A model generated the notes under the pieces. The model was not told where the DNA came from and made no database searches. It saw nothing but the letters and a program-made list of their open reading frames with translations. Shown piece by piece: positions 35,459 to 44,400 of a stretch of DNA of 64,000 nucleotides. The position numbers and the translations under genes are program-made. Where the stretch lies: the NCBI RefSeq assembly GCF_036263595.1, contig NZ_DATAGQ010000151.1:29990-93989 (forward strand). The letters are read 5' to 3'. The stretch's first letter is position 1, and the number at the start of each line of letters is the position of its first letter. Source of the DNA: Geminicoccus sp036263595. GTDB taxonomy: Bacteria > Pseudomonadota > Alphaproteobacteria > Geminicoccales > Geminicoccaceae.

Positions 35459-36622
35459 ATGCCAAGTTCAAACACTGCCGCCCTTGTTGTAGCCGCTGGG
35501 CGAGGATCCAGGTTCGGCGACGATCTGCCAAAGCAGTACCTGGATCTTGCGGGCCTGCCCGTCCTGACGCGCGCCATCAAAGCCTTGCGCGAACATCCAG
35601 GCATCGGCGCGATCCAGACGGTGATCCACCAGGAGGACGAGCATCTCTACCGAGCGGCGACCGCTGGTCTCGACCTGCTTCCACCCGTCCTCGGCGCTTC
35701 CACGCGGCAAGCATCGGTCCTGGCCGGGCTGGAAACGCTGTCGGTGGCGGCGCCGACCTACGTCCTCATTCATGATGGTGCTCGGCCACTGGTGACAGCT
35801 GACCTGATCGACCGCGTGCTGGCAGCGCTCCACGTAGCCGACGCCGTGCTGCCGGCCGTTCCGGTCATCGATTCACTGCGTGCCGTCGACGCGGACCTTG
35901 TGATTGGCGAGATCGCTCGGGACGGACTGGTCCGTGCGCAGACACCCCAGGGCTTCCGCTTCCAGGCGGTGCTCGATGCCCACCGCCGCTATGCCGACTC
36001 CGTGGGCGCCACCGACGATGTGGAGTTGGTGCGACGGGCTGGCGGCAAGGTGGTGTGGGTCGAAGGCGAGGAGGACAATCTGAAGGTGACACTTCCTGAC
36101 GATCTCCCACGGGCGGCCCGTATTCTCGGGACGGCTGCGCGCCGCTACGCGACCGCGATGGGCTTTGATATCCATTGCACCGAACCTGGCCGGCCGCTGG
36201 TGCTGGCCGGCGTCGGAATCCCTTCGCCGTTCGGTCTGTCCGGGCATTCCGATGCCGACGTGGTGCTGCATGCTCTGACAGACGCCCTGCTCGGCACGAT
36301 CGGCGCCGGCGATATCGGAGTGCATTTCCCGCCATCCGAGGAGCGGTGGCGCGGCGCCGACTCGTCCATGTTCGTCCGCCATGCGCTGGGGCTGGTCACC
36401 GAACGTCGCGGCAAGCTAGAACATGTCGACCTCTCGATCATGGCCGAGCGGCCCAAGATCGGCCCGCATCGGCCCGCGATGACGCGCAGGCTTCAGGAAC
36501 TCCTCGCACTGCCAGCGGACCGTATCGGGCTGAAGGCCGGCACCATGGAAGGCTTGGATGCCGTCGGCCGGGGGGAAGCCATCTCAGCGCAAGCACTGGC
36601 GACCGTCAGCTTCCCCTCATGA
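35459..36622 (+). CDS. ispDF: Bifunctional IspD/IspF, methylerythritol phosphate pathway
   Basis: One polypeptide with two steps of isoprenoid precursor synthesis. Residues 1-225 are the cytidylyltransferase IspD (VVAAGRGSRFG, PKQYLDLAG, HDGARPLV). Residues 232-387 are the cyclodiphosphate synthase IspF (GFDIHCTEPGRPLVLAGV, SGHSDADVVLHALTDALLG, MRAE-like IMAERPKIGPH). The fusion is characteristic of alphaproteobacteria and a few other groups. The stop overlaps pgpA (ATGA), beginning the coupled run ispDF-pgpA-pncC. Confidence 0.97.
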   Translation: MPSSNTAALVVAAGRGSRFGDDLPKQYLDLAGLPVLTRAIKALREHPGIGAIQTVIHQEDEHLYRAATAGLDLLPPVLGASTRQASVLAGLETLSVAAPTYVLIHDGARPLVTADLIDRVLAALHVADAVLPAVPVIDSLRAVDADLVIGEIARDGLVRAQTPQGFRFQAVLDAHRRYADSVGATDDVELVRRAGGKVVWVEGEEDNLKVTLPDDLPRAARILGTAARRYATAMGFDIHCTEPGRPLVLAGVGIPSPFGLSGHSDADVVLHALTDALLGTIGAGDIGVHFPPSEERWRGADSSMFVRHALGLVTERRGKLEHVDLSIMAERPKIGPHRPAMTRRLQELLALPADRIGLKAGTMEGLDAVGRGEAISAQALATVSFPS

Positions 36623-37077
36623 CCACCCGTGCGATCGAGCTGCTGATCACCTGGTTCGGCAGCGGCTATCTTAAGCCGGCATCGGGAACGTGGGGGTCGC
36701 TGGCGAGTCTGCCGCTCGGCATTCTGCTGAACTGGGCGCTGGGACCGTCCATCCTGGTGGGGACCGCATTGGTCCTCTACGTTGCAGGTGTCGTCCTGGG
36801 TGGCGTCTATCTCGTCACCGCCGAGCATCCGGACCCTGACGATTTCGTGCTGGACGAGGTGGTCGGCCAATGGATCACCCTGTCGGCAGCGCCCCTGTCG
36901 CTCGTGGGGATCCTGGTCGCATTCCTGGTCTTCCGCCTGTTCGACATCGTCAAGCCATGGCCCGCGTCCTGGATCGACCGAAGGATGCACGGGGCGCTTG
37001 GCGTCATGAGCGATGATTTGGTGGCGGGGGTCTATGGAGCACTGGCGGTATTTCTGGCTGGAGGGCTGTTTCCATGA
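36619..37077 (+). CDS. pgpA: Phosphatidylglycerophosphatase A
   Basis: An inner-membrane phosphatase that makes phosphatidylglycerol. The 152-residue protein has three or four hydrophobic segments and the family motif DDFVLDEVVGQWI (acidic metal ligands), followed by RLFDIVKPWPASWID and MSDDLVAGVYG. The true start is the ATG at 36619, overlapping the ispDF stop. A longer frame beginning at 36175 reads through ispDF out of frame. The stop overlaps pncC (ATGA). Confidence 0.93.
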   Translation: MTTRAIELLITWFGSGYLKPASGTWGSLASLPLGILLNWALGPSILVGTALVLYVAGVVLGGVYLVTAEHPDPDDFVLDEVVGQWITLSAAPLSLVGILVAFLVFRLFDIVKPWPASWIDRRMHGALGVMSDDLVAGVYGALAVFLAGGLFP

Positions 37078-37568
37078 TCACCATCGCGCCCGAACTCCTG
37101 GAAAGGACTGAACGGCTGCTGGCTACGTGCCGCGCCAGCCGCCTGACGATCGTGACTGCTGAAAGCTGCACGGGCGGGCTGATCGCGGGCGTGCTGACGG
37201 CCGTTGCGGGCAGCTCCGATGTCGTCGACCGCGGGTTCGTGACCTATTCGAACGATGCCAAGGCAGGAATGCTGGGCGTGCCCGGCGAGGTTCTGACGGC
37301 CCACGGCGCGGTGAGCGAACCGGTGGCGCGCGCCATGGCGAACGGTGCGTTGGCCCATTCGGCTGCGGATCTGTCAATCGCAGTGACGGGAATTGCCGGC
37401 CCAGGCGGAGGCAGCGCTTCGAAACCAGTCGGCCTCGTGCACCTGGCGGCGGCCGCGCGCGACGGCCGCCTGATTCACGAGCGGATCGTGTTTGACGGCG
37501 ATCGGGCGACTGTCCGTGCGCGAACGGTCGCCCTGGCGCTGGACCTGCTGGATCAGCTCGCCAGCTGA
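37074..37568 (+). CDS. pncC: CinA C-terminal-type nicotinamide-nucleotide amidohydrolase
   Basis: A stand-alone 164-residue CinA C-terminal domain. It deamidates nicotinamide mononucleotide to nicotinate mononucleotide in pyridine nucleotide recycling. Motifs are TAESCTGGLIAGVLT, GFVTYSNDAKAGMLGV, and VTGIAGPGGG. The N-terminal MoaB-like domain of full CinA is absent, as in most proteobacterial PncC. The coding end is five bases from the end of the convergent ABC transporter gene. Confidence 0.93.
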   Translation: MITIAPELLERTERLLATCRASRLTIVTAESCTGGLIAGVLTAVAGSSDVVDRGFVTYSNDAKAGMLGVPGEVLTAHGAVSEPVARAMANGALAHSAADLSIAVTGIAGPGGGSASKPVGLVHLAAAARDGRLIHERIVFDGDRATVRARTVALALDLLDQLAS

Positions 37569-37572
37569 GCCG

Positions 37573-39429
37573 TCACGACGCGGCGGCCAGATGGGTCTCG
37601 ACGGGCAAGCCTTCCGCCTGGAGACGCCACATTCGGGTGAACAGCCCACCACGGCGGCGCAGCTCATTCGACTGGCCTTCCTCCGCGACACGGCCGTTAT
37701 GCATCACGATCACCCGATCGAACGCCGCTACCGTCGACAGCCGATGCGCGACTGCGATCACGGTGCGATCTTGCATCAGCTCGACCAACGAGCGCTGAAT
37801 GGCCAGTTCTGATTCGGTGTCCAGGGCCGAGGTGGCCTCATCCAGGATGATGATTGGCGCATTCTTGAGGAACGCCCTGGCGATGCCGATTCGCTGCCGC
37901 TGGCCGCCAGATAGCTTCGCCCCGCGTTCGCCGACCAGCGTGTGATAGCCTTGCGGGAGCTGGCGGACGAACCCGTCGCAGTAAGCCGCCTTTGCCGCCG
38001 CATAGACTTCGTCATCCGTGGCATCCGGCCGACCGAACCGGATGTTCTCCATGATGGTCCGGTGAAACAGGCTGATCTCCTGCGGCACCACTGCCAGCGC
38101 ATCCCGCAGGCTGTCCTGGGTGATGGTGAGGACAGACTGCCCATCGATTAGAATATCGCCCTTCTGCACGTCGTGCAGTCGCTGGATCAGGCTGATGAGG
38201 GTCGACTTGCCGGCCCCGGACGGACCGACGATGCCGACCTTTTGCCCCGGCGGAATGCTCAGGCTCAGGTCGTGGATCGCATCTTTGCTAGGTGCGCCAT
38301 ACGCGAAGCTCACGTTGCGGAACTCGATCGACCCACCACCCCGGCGGAGCACGCGGTGGCGCGGGTCGTCGGTCAAGCTCGGTCGCTGTCCGATCAACTG
38401 GAGGGTCTCGTCGATGAAGCTGAAGTGCTGGACCATATCGACGAGCGCCATGGCCAGGTCGCGGGCGCCGTACAGGATTCGGAAGGTCAAGGTGCTGACG
38501 ATGACGACATCGCCGGTCGTGACTCGACCGTCGATCCAGAGGTAGAGCGCCCAGCACAGCATTCCTGCGGTCATGGCCCAGAGCAGGACGTCGTATAGGA
38601 GGCGCGTCTTCTCCATGTACATCCAGCTCGCACGCTGGATTCGAGCCTCGTTGTTGAACGTGCCGGACAGCCGGCGCCGCTCACGGGCGCGTGCGGAGAA
38701 TGCCTTGACGGCCCACATGTTGGAAATGACGTCGGTGAGTTCACCTGCGGTCGCCCCGGAATGGGCGGCAAACGAACGGTGCAGTGGCCGACCCCGCTCG
38801 CCGAACATGATCAGGGCGATCGTGACGCCGCTGACATAGACGGCAAGGACGATCGCCATGTTGGAATCGATGGTGAAGAAGACGACCAGCGCACCCAGGA
38901 AGTCGATGCAGGGCGGCGCGATCCGCCAGATGATCGTGTTTGCCAGCGCACCAAAATTGCCTGCCGTCGCAGTGACGCGCTGCCCCAGCGATCCCGCCAG
39001 GTTCTCCATGAAGTAGCGCATCGACTGTCCGCTCAGGTGATCGAACAGGTCGAGGCGCATATCGACGCCGACACCGACGGTGGATCGGCAGGCGAGCCAG
39101 CCGCTGGCGCGCCAGAGCAGCCCCTCTGCCATCAGGAAGAGGACAAAGGCGCCGAGTGCCCACCAGACAGTGTTCCCGGCGATCTGCGGGCCGGCTGCCA
39201 TGGCGTCGACGAGCAGCTTCATTTGGTACTGCACGCCAACGGCGCTTACGCCGGCCGTGAAGACGAACAGGCCGAGCAGGATGAAGTGCCACCGCCAGTT
39301 CGCCATGTAATGGCCGATGAAGCGATAGGGCCCGCGCAGGTAGGCAGGCCGATCCTGCTGCTCGGCGTCCACCTCCATCGGCCGGCTACGGGCGCGCGCA
39401 TCCTGAAGTACGCCTGCCATATCAGTCAT
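37573..39429 (-). CDS. ABC exporter, fused permease and ATPase
   Basis: A half-transporter of 618 residues that would act as a homodimer in the inner membrane. The membrane domain (about 40-330) has six hydrophobic helices. The ATPase has Walker A GPSGAGKST, signature LSGGQRQRIG, Walker B IIILDEATSALD and the His switch VAHRLS. It resembles exporters of lipids, glycans or peptides. Its ATG lies inside the last codons of the glycosidase gene (8-base overlap), so both are probably made together. A role exporting the glycan product of this locus is inference. Confidence 0.92.
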   Translation of the reverse strand: MTDMAGVLQDARARSRPMEVDAEQQDRPAYLRGPYRFIGHYMANWRWHFILLGLFVFTAGVSAVGVQYQMKLLVDAMAAGPQIAGNTVWWALGAFVLFLMAEGLLWRASGWLACRSTVGVGVDMRLDLFDHLSGQSMRYFMENLAGSLGQRVTATAGNFGALANTIIWRIAPPCIDFLGALVVFFTIDSNMAIVLAVYVSGVTIALIMFGERGRPLHRSFAAHSGATAGELTDVISNMWAVKAFSARARERRRLSGTFNNEARIQRASWMYMEKTRLLYDVLLWAMTAGMLCWALYLWIDGRVTTGDVVIVSTLTFRILYGARDLAMALVDMVQHFSFIDETLQLIGQRPSLTDDPRHRVLRRGGGSIEFRNVSFAYGAPSKDAIHDLSLSIPPGQKVGIVGPSGAGKSTLISLIQRLHDVQKGDILIDGQSVLTITQDSLRDALAVVPQEISLFHRTIMENIRFGRPDATDDEVYAAAKAAYCDGFVRQLPQGYHTLVGERGAKLSGGQRQRIGIARAFLKNAPIIILDEATSALDTESELAIQRSLVELMQDRTVIAVAHRLSTVAAFDRVIVMHNGRVAEEGQSNELRRRGGLFTRMWRLQAEGLPVETHLAAAS

Positions 39430-40600
39430 TGCTGCCTACCATGCTCAGGATCGCACTGTTCATATCGGGCGCCGTGGCGCCCCGGACTGTATCGAACACC
39501 ATTTGCTGCCGCTCGAACTCGTCGAGCAGAGACCGGCACACGGACCTGCGGCCCTGCGCGTCGGGATTGGTGAGGAGCCCGACGTCGCAGTGCCGGTCGT
39601 CGTCCCAGCCTGGATAGTCGAGGATCGGATAGAAGCAGACACCGAGCACAGGCACATCCTGCGCCAATGCAGCCAGCACTTCCCCGCAGACATAGTGGAA
39701 CCAGGACGCCCGCACGCCGCCCTCGGCACCCGTTTCCGTCACCAGGATCGGGCGCTCGTAGCGAGCATGCAGCTCCGCCAGCATCGTGCGGAACGGACGA
39801 TAGGCATGGTGACCGAAATGGATCGTGGGTCCTGCCAGGTACCACTGGTTGTCCGGGTAGAAGTTCGCCCCGACGATGTCGAGATAGTCCGGCCTCCCGC
39901 CCAGTTCCGGCTCGATGCGCCCGGAAATCAGGTCGTAGGCCTCGAACTGTGCCTGCCGATAGATCTCGGCATTGGTCCGTGCCCTGGCCGTGCTGGCGCC
40001 CGACGTCACGTGGATGGACGGCTCGGCATAGACGAACCTGGCGCGTGGATCGACGGAGCGAACCGCCTCGATACCTGCGATTGCGGCGCGAACGAGCTGC
40101 CGCTTGAGCTGGTGGCCCTGCTTCTCGGCGCAGGGATTCATCCGCCCCACTTCGCCGCCGGCCCAGGCCCAGAAGGAAAGCTCGTTGACCGGACAGTAGA
40201 ACGGAATGTCGTCGCTCTCTTCGCGCACGACCCGTGCGGCCTCGCCGGCAAAGCGAGCGAAGCGTTCAATGAAGGAGTCCGACCAGATGTCGATATCGTC
40301 GGGCCAGCCATAGTGGCACAGGTCCCAGATCACCTGGACTTGAGTTTCCCTGGCGGCACGAAGCATTGGAAGGAAGGACGACCAGTCATAGCGTCCCGGT
40401 TCCGTCTCGATCCGGTGCCAGCGTAGCCCATCGCGGACCGTGCGCAGGCCGAACTCGTGGAGTCGCCGGTAGTCCTCGCGCGCCAGCCGATCGTGCCCGG
40501 TGGAAGCGATGAGATCGAGGCGCCTGCCGTCGCGGCGACGATGGGACGAGCATTCGAAGCCGCCCATGAAGAAGCTGCGAAAACGCACTTCAGGTTGCAT
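39422..40600 (-). CDS. Clan GH-A glycoside hydrolase-like protein
   Basis: A 392-residue TIM-barrel protein resembling beta-glucosidases of clan GH-A. The probable acid/base Glu lies in PVNELSFWAWAGGE near 158 and the nucleophile in ILVTETGAEGG near 290. The opening FFMGGFECSSHRRRDGRR is distinctive of a group found beside glycosyltransferases in proteobacteria. No signal peptide is seen, so it would act in the cytoplasm. Substrate unknown. The gene overlaps the exporter and lies downstream of the cupin and GT-mutase genes. Confidence 0.8.
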   Translation of the reverse strand: MQPEVRFRSFFMGGFECSSHRRRDGRRLDLIASTGHDRLAREDYRRLHEFGLRTVRDGLRWHRIETEPGRYDWSSFLPMLRAARETQVQVIWDLCHYGWPDDIDIWSDSFIERFARFAGEAARVVREESDDIPFYCPVNELSFWAWAGGEVGRMNPCAEKQGHQLKRQLVRAAIAGIEAVRSVDPRARFVYAEPSIHVTSGASTARARTNAEIYRQAQFEAYDLISGRIEPELGGRPDYLDIVGANFYPDNQWYLAGPTIHFGHHAYRPFRTMLAELHARYERPILVTETGAEGGVRASWFHYVCGEVLAALAQDVPVLGVCFYPILDYPGWDDDRHCDVGLLTNPDAQGRRSVCRSLLDEFERQQMVFDTVRGATAPDMNSAILSMVGSND

Positions 40601-41227
40601 CCGGTCCGGATCTCCAGTTGACCATCCGTGGAGAATGGAGAGGGCACAGGCACTGTGGGCCGTGCGGTCTGTTGCAAGGCCCCGCTTCCAGAGCGGCGGC
40701 GCTCAAGACGGAGCCGTCATGACCGTCCGGCCGGCGGCAGGAACTTCATCCTGACCAGAAGCTGCCTCGCGTCCCGCATTTATGTCCGGCCGATCAGGAT
40801 TGGCGACGTTCTGTCTCGGATCATCCACCGGCAATTCCGCCATCTCAGGCTCCAGCAACCATGACTTCACCCGAACCGACGCGCGACCAGCATCAAACCT
40901 GACACGCGAATGCCTGGGCTCGGGCAGATGCAAAGGAACATCGACCGATCTGTACTGGATCGGAAAAGCAAGCCTGCCGCGGCGCTTGATGCCGGCGAGC
41001 GACGAGGATGCCCCGAGCCGATGGAGCAACTACCTCAGTTTCTTCGCGTTCCCACGAAGCTGAACAGATTTTGAGGAGAGGAGAGCGTTCCGGAACGGCT
41101 TCCCGTGCAATGGTCAGAAGCCGACACGGGTTGATCGAGCGATTGTTTCGCTGTTCGTAATCTTGGGGTTAATCTTTGTACATGAAGTAAAGCAATGCTC
41201 TGAGGCAGCCGCAGAGCTTGGCGGATG
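40601..41227. other. Gene-free stretch (627 bases) between cupin and glycosidase genes
   Basis: No convincing gene is seen. The half near 41060-41220 is distinctly more AT-rich than its surroundings and may hold a promoter for the glycosidase-exporter pair. A small hairpin at 41197-41217 (GCTCTG/CAGAGC), followed on the minus strand by ATTGCTTTACTT, could weakly terminate the cupin transcript. A 108-codon minus-strand frame (40703-41029, TTG start) has no recognisable homology. Confidence 0.45.
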
Positions 41228-41629
41228 TCACTGCGGCATGAAATGGTAGGCGACGTCGTCGAAGCTGCCGACCGGGAATACGAACAGAATGCGCGCCGGT
41301 ATCGGACCGGCATTGACTGTGCTGTGCGGCACGTCCGGAGGAATGAAGAAGAGTTGGCCCGGGTGCAGCATGTGCTCGACACCAGCCACACTTACGCGGA
41401 TGTGGCCTTCGAGCACATGGTAGATCTCGGCCGGTTCATGATGATGCAGGGGAAGAACTCCACCGACCGCAATCTCGGCAAGTCCCATACTCATGGTGTC
41501 CGTAGGCGTACGGTCGCTGGAAAAGACGAGCTTCCAGCGTACCGCACTGTTCGCCCTCAGCTGCGGATCGTCCCATGTCTCCCAGTCGAGATCCTTCAGG
41601 TCGACCAGACACGCAGCCAAGTCAGGCAC
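41228..41629 (-). CDS. Small cupin-domain protein
   Basis: A single cupin barrel, about 133 residues. Cupin motif 1 is intact (GGVLPLHHHEPAEIYHVLEG, metal ligands His-x-His and Glu) and motif 2 includes PPDVPHSTVNAG. It could bind a metal and act as an isomerase, dioxygenase or sugar-nucleotide sensor. The start I favour is the GTG at 41629, overlapping the end of the small hydrophilic gene by eight bases; a TTG at 41620 is also possible. A longer frame to 41707 merely reads through the upstream gene. It ends the GT-mutase-side cluster before a long gap. Confidence 0.8.
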   Translation of the reverse strand: MPDLAACLVDLKDLDWETWDDPQLRANSAVRWKLVFSSDRTPTDTMSMGLAEIAVGGVLPLHHHEPAEIYHVLEGHIRVSVAGVEHMLHPGQLFFIPPDVPHSTVNAGPIPARILFVFPVGSFDDVAYHFMPQ

Positions 41630-41849
41630 CCTTGCCGGCCTTGTCCGCCTTGCCACCGGCCTTGCCGGCGGCGGTGTGCTCACGATGAACGTCCAGTTCG
41701 CCGCCACCGGTGGAAACCTGGCTATGACCTTCCTTGCCCCGCGCGCTCGGGTGCGGACCGCGTGGCTTGGTCTTTTCCGGCTCCTTGCGGTTCTCGTGGC
41801 TGGCGCCTGGACCGCCGATGCGCTCAGTGTTCTCGTGCTTGTGAGGCAT
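41622..41849 (-). CDS. 75-residue hydrophilin-like protein
   Basis: A tiny, extremely hydrophilic protein: about 19% Gly, rich in Lys, Glu, His and Ala, with no Cys, Phe, Trp or Tyr. It begins MPHKHENTERIGG and ends in Ala-Gly-Lys repeats. GGGAGGAG six bases before the ATG is the best ribosome-binding site in this cluster, which argues strongly that it is translated. It lies 97 bases downstream of the GT-mutase gene and overlaps the cupin start. The composition fits hydrophilins, which protect against desiccation or osmotic stress. I recognise no specific family. Confidence 0.7.
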   Translation of the reverse strand: MPHKHENTERIGGPGASHENRKEPEKTKPRGPHPSARGKEGHSQVSTGGGELDVHREHTAAGKAGGKADKAGKGA

Positions 41850-41946
41850 GTCGCTCCTCCCGGTTCATTTTCGATCCACGGCTCCCCTGCCAGATCCGGC
41901 GATCAGGCAGGGGTGACGCCTTCATCGTGTCGAAGCTCGACGCGTC

Positions 41947-44400
41947 TCAGGCGGAATTGGCCAGGGCTGGCGTGAGCGCCGTCGCCCGCGTGGGCAGATG
42001 GACTTCGTCGCGTGCGGCCAGCCGCTTGTAGGTCGCGAGCGCCTGACCGACGACCTGATCCATGTTGTAGTACTGGTAGGTACCCAGGCGACCGACAAAG
42101 GTTACATCAGGCAGCCCCTCGGCCAGCGTCGCATAACGCCGATAGACGGCTTGGTTCTCTGCCCGAGGGATCGGGTAGTAGGGGTCACCGTCCGCGCACG
42201 GGAACTCGTAGCTGATGCTGGTCTTCGCGTGGACCTGACCGGTGAGGTGCTTGTACTCGGTGATCCGGGTATAGGGCACGTCCTGCAACGGGTAGTTGAC
42301 CACTGCGACCGGCTGGAACCGCCGCTGGTCCAGCGTCTCGTGCTGGAAGGCCAGGCTGCGGTAGGGCAGCTTGCCGAACCGGTAGTCGAAGTACTCGTCC
42401 ACCGGACCCGTGAACACGACGTGGTCGGCACTGACTTCCTTGCGGACGTCCTGAAAGGACACACCGAGCTGCAGGTCGATATTGTCGTGGTCCAGCATGT
42501 TCTCGAACATGCGGGTGTAGCCGTGCAGCGGCATCGCCTGGAAGCTGTCCAGGAAATAGCGATCGTCGGTATTGGTCCGGGTTGGGATGCGGGACGTGAC
42601 GGACTTGTCGAGCTCGGATGGATCCAGGCCCCACTGCTTGCGGGTGTAGCCCCGGAAGAAGGTCTCGTAGAGGTGGCGTCCGACCGTGGAGACGACGACA
42701 TCCTCCGATGTCCGCTTGTTCTCGACAGGCTCGGCCCGCGTTGCGAGGAAAGCCGCAGCCTCATCCTCGTTCTGCAGGGAAAGGCCGTAGAGCCCGTTCA
42801 GCGTCGTCCGATTGATCGGGATCGGCAGGAGCTTGTTCTCCACACTCGCCAGCACGCGGTGCTCATAGGGGCGCCACTGCGTGAACCGCGACAAGTAGTC
42901 TACGATGTTCTGGCTGTTGGTGTGGAAGATGTGTGGCCCATACTTGTGGACCATGACGCCCGCGGCGTCCTGATGGTCGAACGCGTTGCCGGCCACGTGG
43001 GGGCGGCGATCGACGACGACGACGCGCTTGCCGGAATCGGCAGCCATGCGTTCCGCTAGCACTGAGCCTGCAAAGCCCGCACCGACGACCAGCACGTCAT
43101 AGTGACGTCGCCGATTGGAAGGCCGCACTGTCGGCTTGGCGATACGCCGGTCTGCCAGGACGTCGGTCGGCTTGTAGCGTGACTGTGCTGTACGATTGAC
43201 CACTGAATCTCCAATAAGGCGAACCATTGCCGAGAATGTACGATCCCAGGAGATCGTCTCCAGGAGCTGGTCCGCTTCCTTCTGGATATCGGGCCACTCC
43301 TGACGTGCCTGGAGGAACTGTTCACAGGATGAGATGAAGGCTTCGGCCGTATCTGCGATCGCTACGGCCCGGATTTCGCCATAGTGCCGTACGACGTCGA
43401 CAATGGGAGTCGAAACGACAGGCCGGCCGCCTGCGAGATATTCTGGCGTCTTGGTCGGGCTGATGAACCGTGTCGCCTCGTTGATCGCGAAGGGCATCAT
43501 CGCGACGTCCCAGCCAGCGAGGTAGACTGGAAGCTCGGCGTACTTCTTCGGCCCGAGATAATGGATGTTCGGCGCCTTCGGCAGGTCGTCGTGGCCGATC
43601 TTCACGACCGGCCCGACCACTACCAGGCTCCAGTCCGGCCGCGCGGCCGCCACCTGCCGGAGCAGGTCGAGATTCAGGCGCTCGTCCACCACGCCGTAGA
43701 AGCCCAGACGTGGCCCCTTGATCTGCCCCTGGTCCGCGCATGCGTCCGGATCGCCGGTACGAGCCTGGGCGAAGTGATCGAGATCGACCGCGGAGGGGAA
43801 CGGATGGATGTTGTCGTGCAGATGGCGCTTCGCCTCATACAGGCTGTAGCCGCCCGTGAACACGACATCCGCCTTGGCGACGAGATCCCTTTCCAGCGCC
43901 CGGAGCTCCGGGGGAGCCAGCTTGAAGCTGCTGAGCTCATCCATGCAATCATAGACAATCGCAGCGGCATCGATATGCCGGGAGAAACCGAACATCATCG
44001 GTGTATAGAACCAGAGTAACGGCTTGGGCTCCCGGATCGTCATCAACAACACGTCGAGAAGATTCTTCAGCCCTTCATTGCGTTCCTCGGCGCTCCACCA
44101 ATGAGGCAGGCGCGGGCGCAAGGCTGTCACCCCCGAGTCCGGGAAGTGATGATGCTCGAGATAGGGAAGGGGGTGATCGCAAGGGATGTATTCTTCAAAG
44201 AAAAAGACACGCCTCTGCTTTGCCATCCTTTGCATCAAGTGCTGTGGCCGCTGCAGGACGAAGTCCCAACGAAGATGTGAGAAACAAACCACTGTATCGA
44301 AGTTGACAGCCGCGTCTTGCTGTGGGTTCGAGATCGTGGTGTCGAGATGGGTCAAGCTGAAGGGAACATACGCGTTCAAGGAGATCTCCCCCGCATGCAC
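41947..44400 (-). CDS. Glycosyltransferase fused to UDP-galactopyranose mutase
   Basis: An 817-residue fusion. Residues 33-400 look like a GT-B glycosyltransferase (FSHLRWDFVLQRPQHLMQR; PTKTPEYLAGGRPVVSTPI). Residues 432-800 are a flavoenzyme UDP-galactopyranose mutase (VVGAGFAGSVLAERMA, HKYGPHIFHTNS, GYTRKQWGLDPSEL, VGRLGTYQYYNMDQVVGQAL). The mutase makes UDP-galactofuranose; the transferase may use it or build the acceptor. The start is a GTG at 44400, upstream of the conserved region, and could lie a little further in. Its position at the head of the minus-strand cluster implies surface or exported glycan synthesis. Confidence 0.88.
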   Translation of the reverse strand: MHAGEISLNAYVPFSLTHLDTTISNPQQDAAVNFDTVVCFSHLRWDFVLQRPQHLMQRMAKQRRVFFFEEYIPCDHPLPYLEHHHFPDSGVTALRPRLPHWWSAEERNEGLKNLLDVLLMTIREPKPLLWFYTPMMFGFSRHIDAAAIVYDCMDELSSFKLAPPELRALERDLVAKADVVFTGGYSLYEAKRHLHDNIHPFPSAVDLDHFAQARTGDPDACADQGQIKGPRLGFYGVVDERLNLDLLRQVAAARPDWSLVVVGPVVKIGHDDLPKAPNIHYLGPKKYAELPVYLAGWDVAMMPFAINEATRFISPTKTPEYLAGGRPVVSTPIVDVVRHYGEIRAVAIADTAEAFISSCEQFLQARQEWPDIQKEADQLLETISWDRTFSAMVRLIGDSVVNRTAQSRYKPTDVLADRRIAKPTVRPSNRRRHYDVLVVGAGFAGSVLAERMAADSGKRVVVVDRRPHVAGNAFDHQDAAGVMVHKYGPHIFHTNSQNIVDYLSRFTQWRPYEHRVLASVENKLLPIPINRTTLNGLYGLSLQNEDEAAAFLATRAEPVENKRTSEDVVVSTVGRHLYETFFRGYTRKQWGLDPSELDKSVTSRIPTRTNTDDRYFLDSFQAMPLHGYTRMFENMLDHDNIDLQLGVSFQDVRKEVSADHVVFTGPVDEYFDYRFGKLPYRSLAFQHETLDQRRFQPVAVVNYPLQDVPYTRITEYKHLTGQVHAKTSISYEFPCADGDPYYPIPRAENQAVYRRYATLAEGLPDVTFVGRLGTYQYYNMDQVVGQALATYKRLAARDEVHLPTRATALTPALANSA

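Noticed and set aside
40703..41029. 108-codon minus-strand frame starting at TTG
   Set aside because: No ribosome-binding site, no recognisable motif, Arg/Pro-rich product; left as part of the gene-free stretch.
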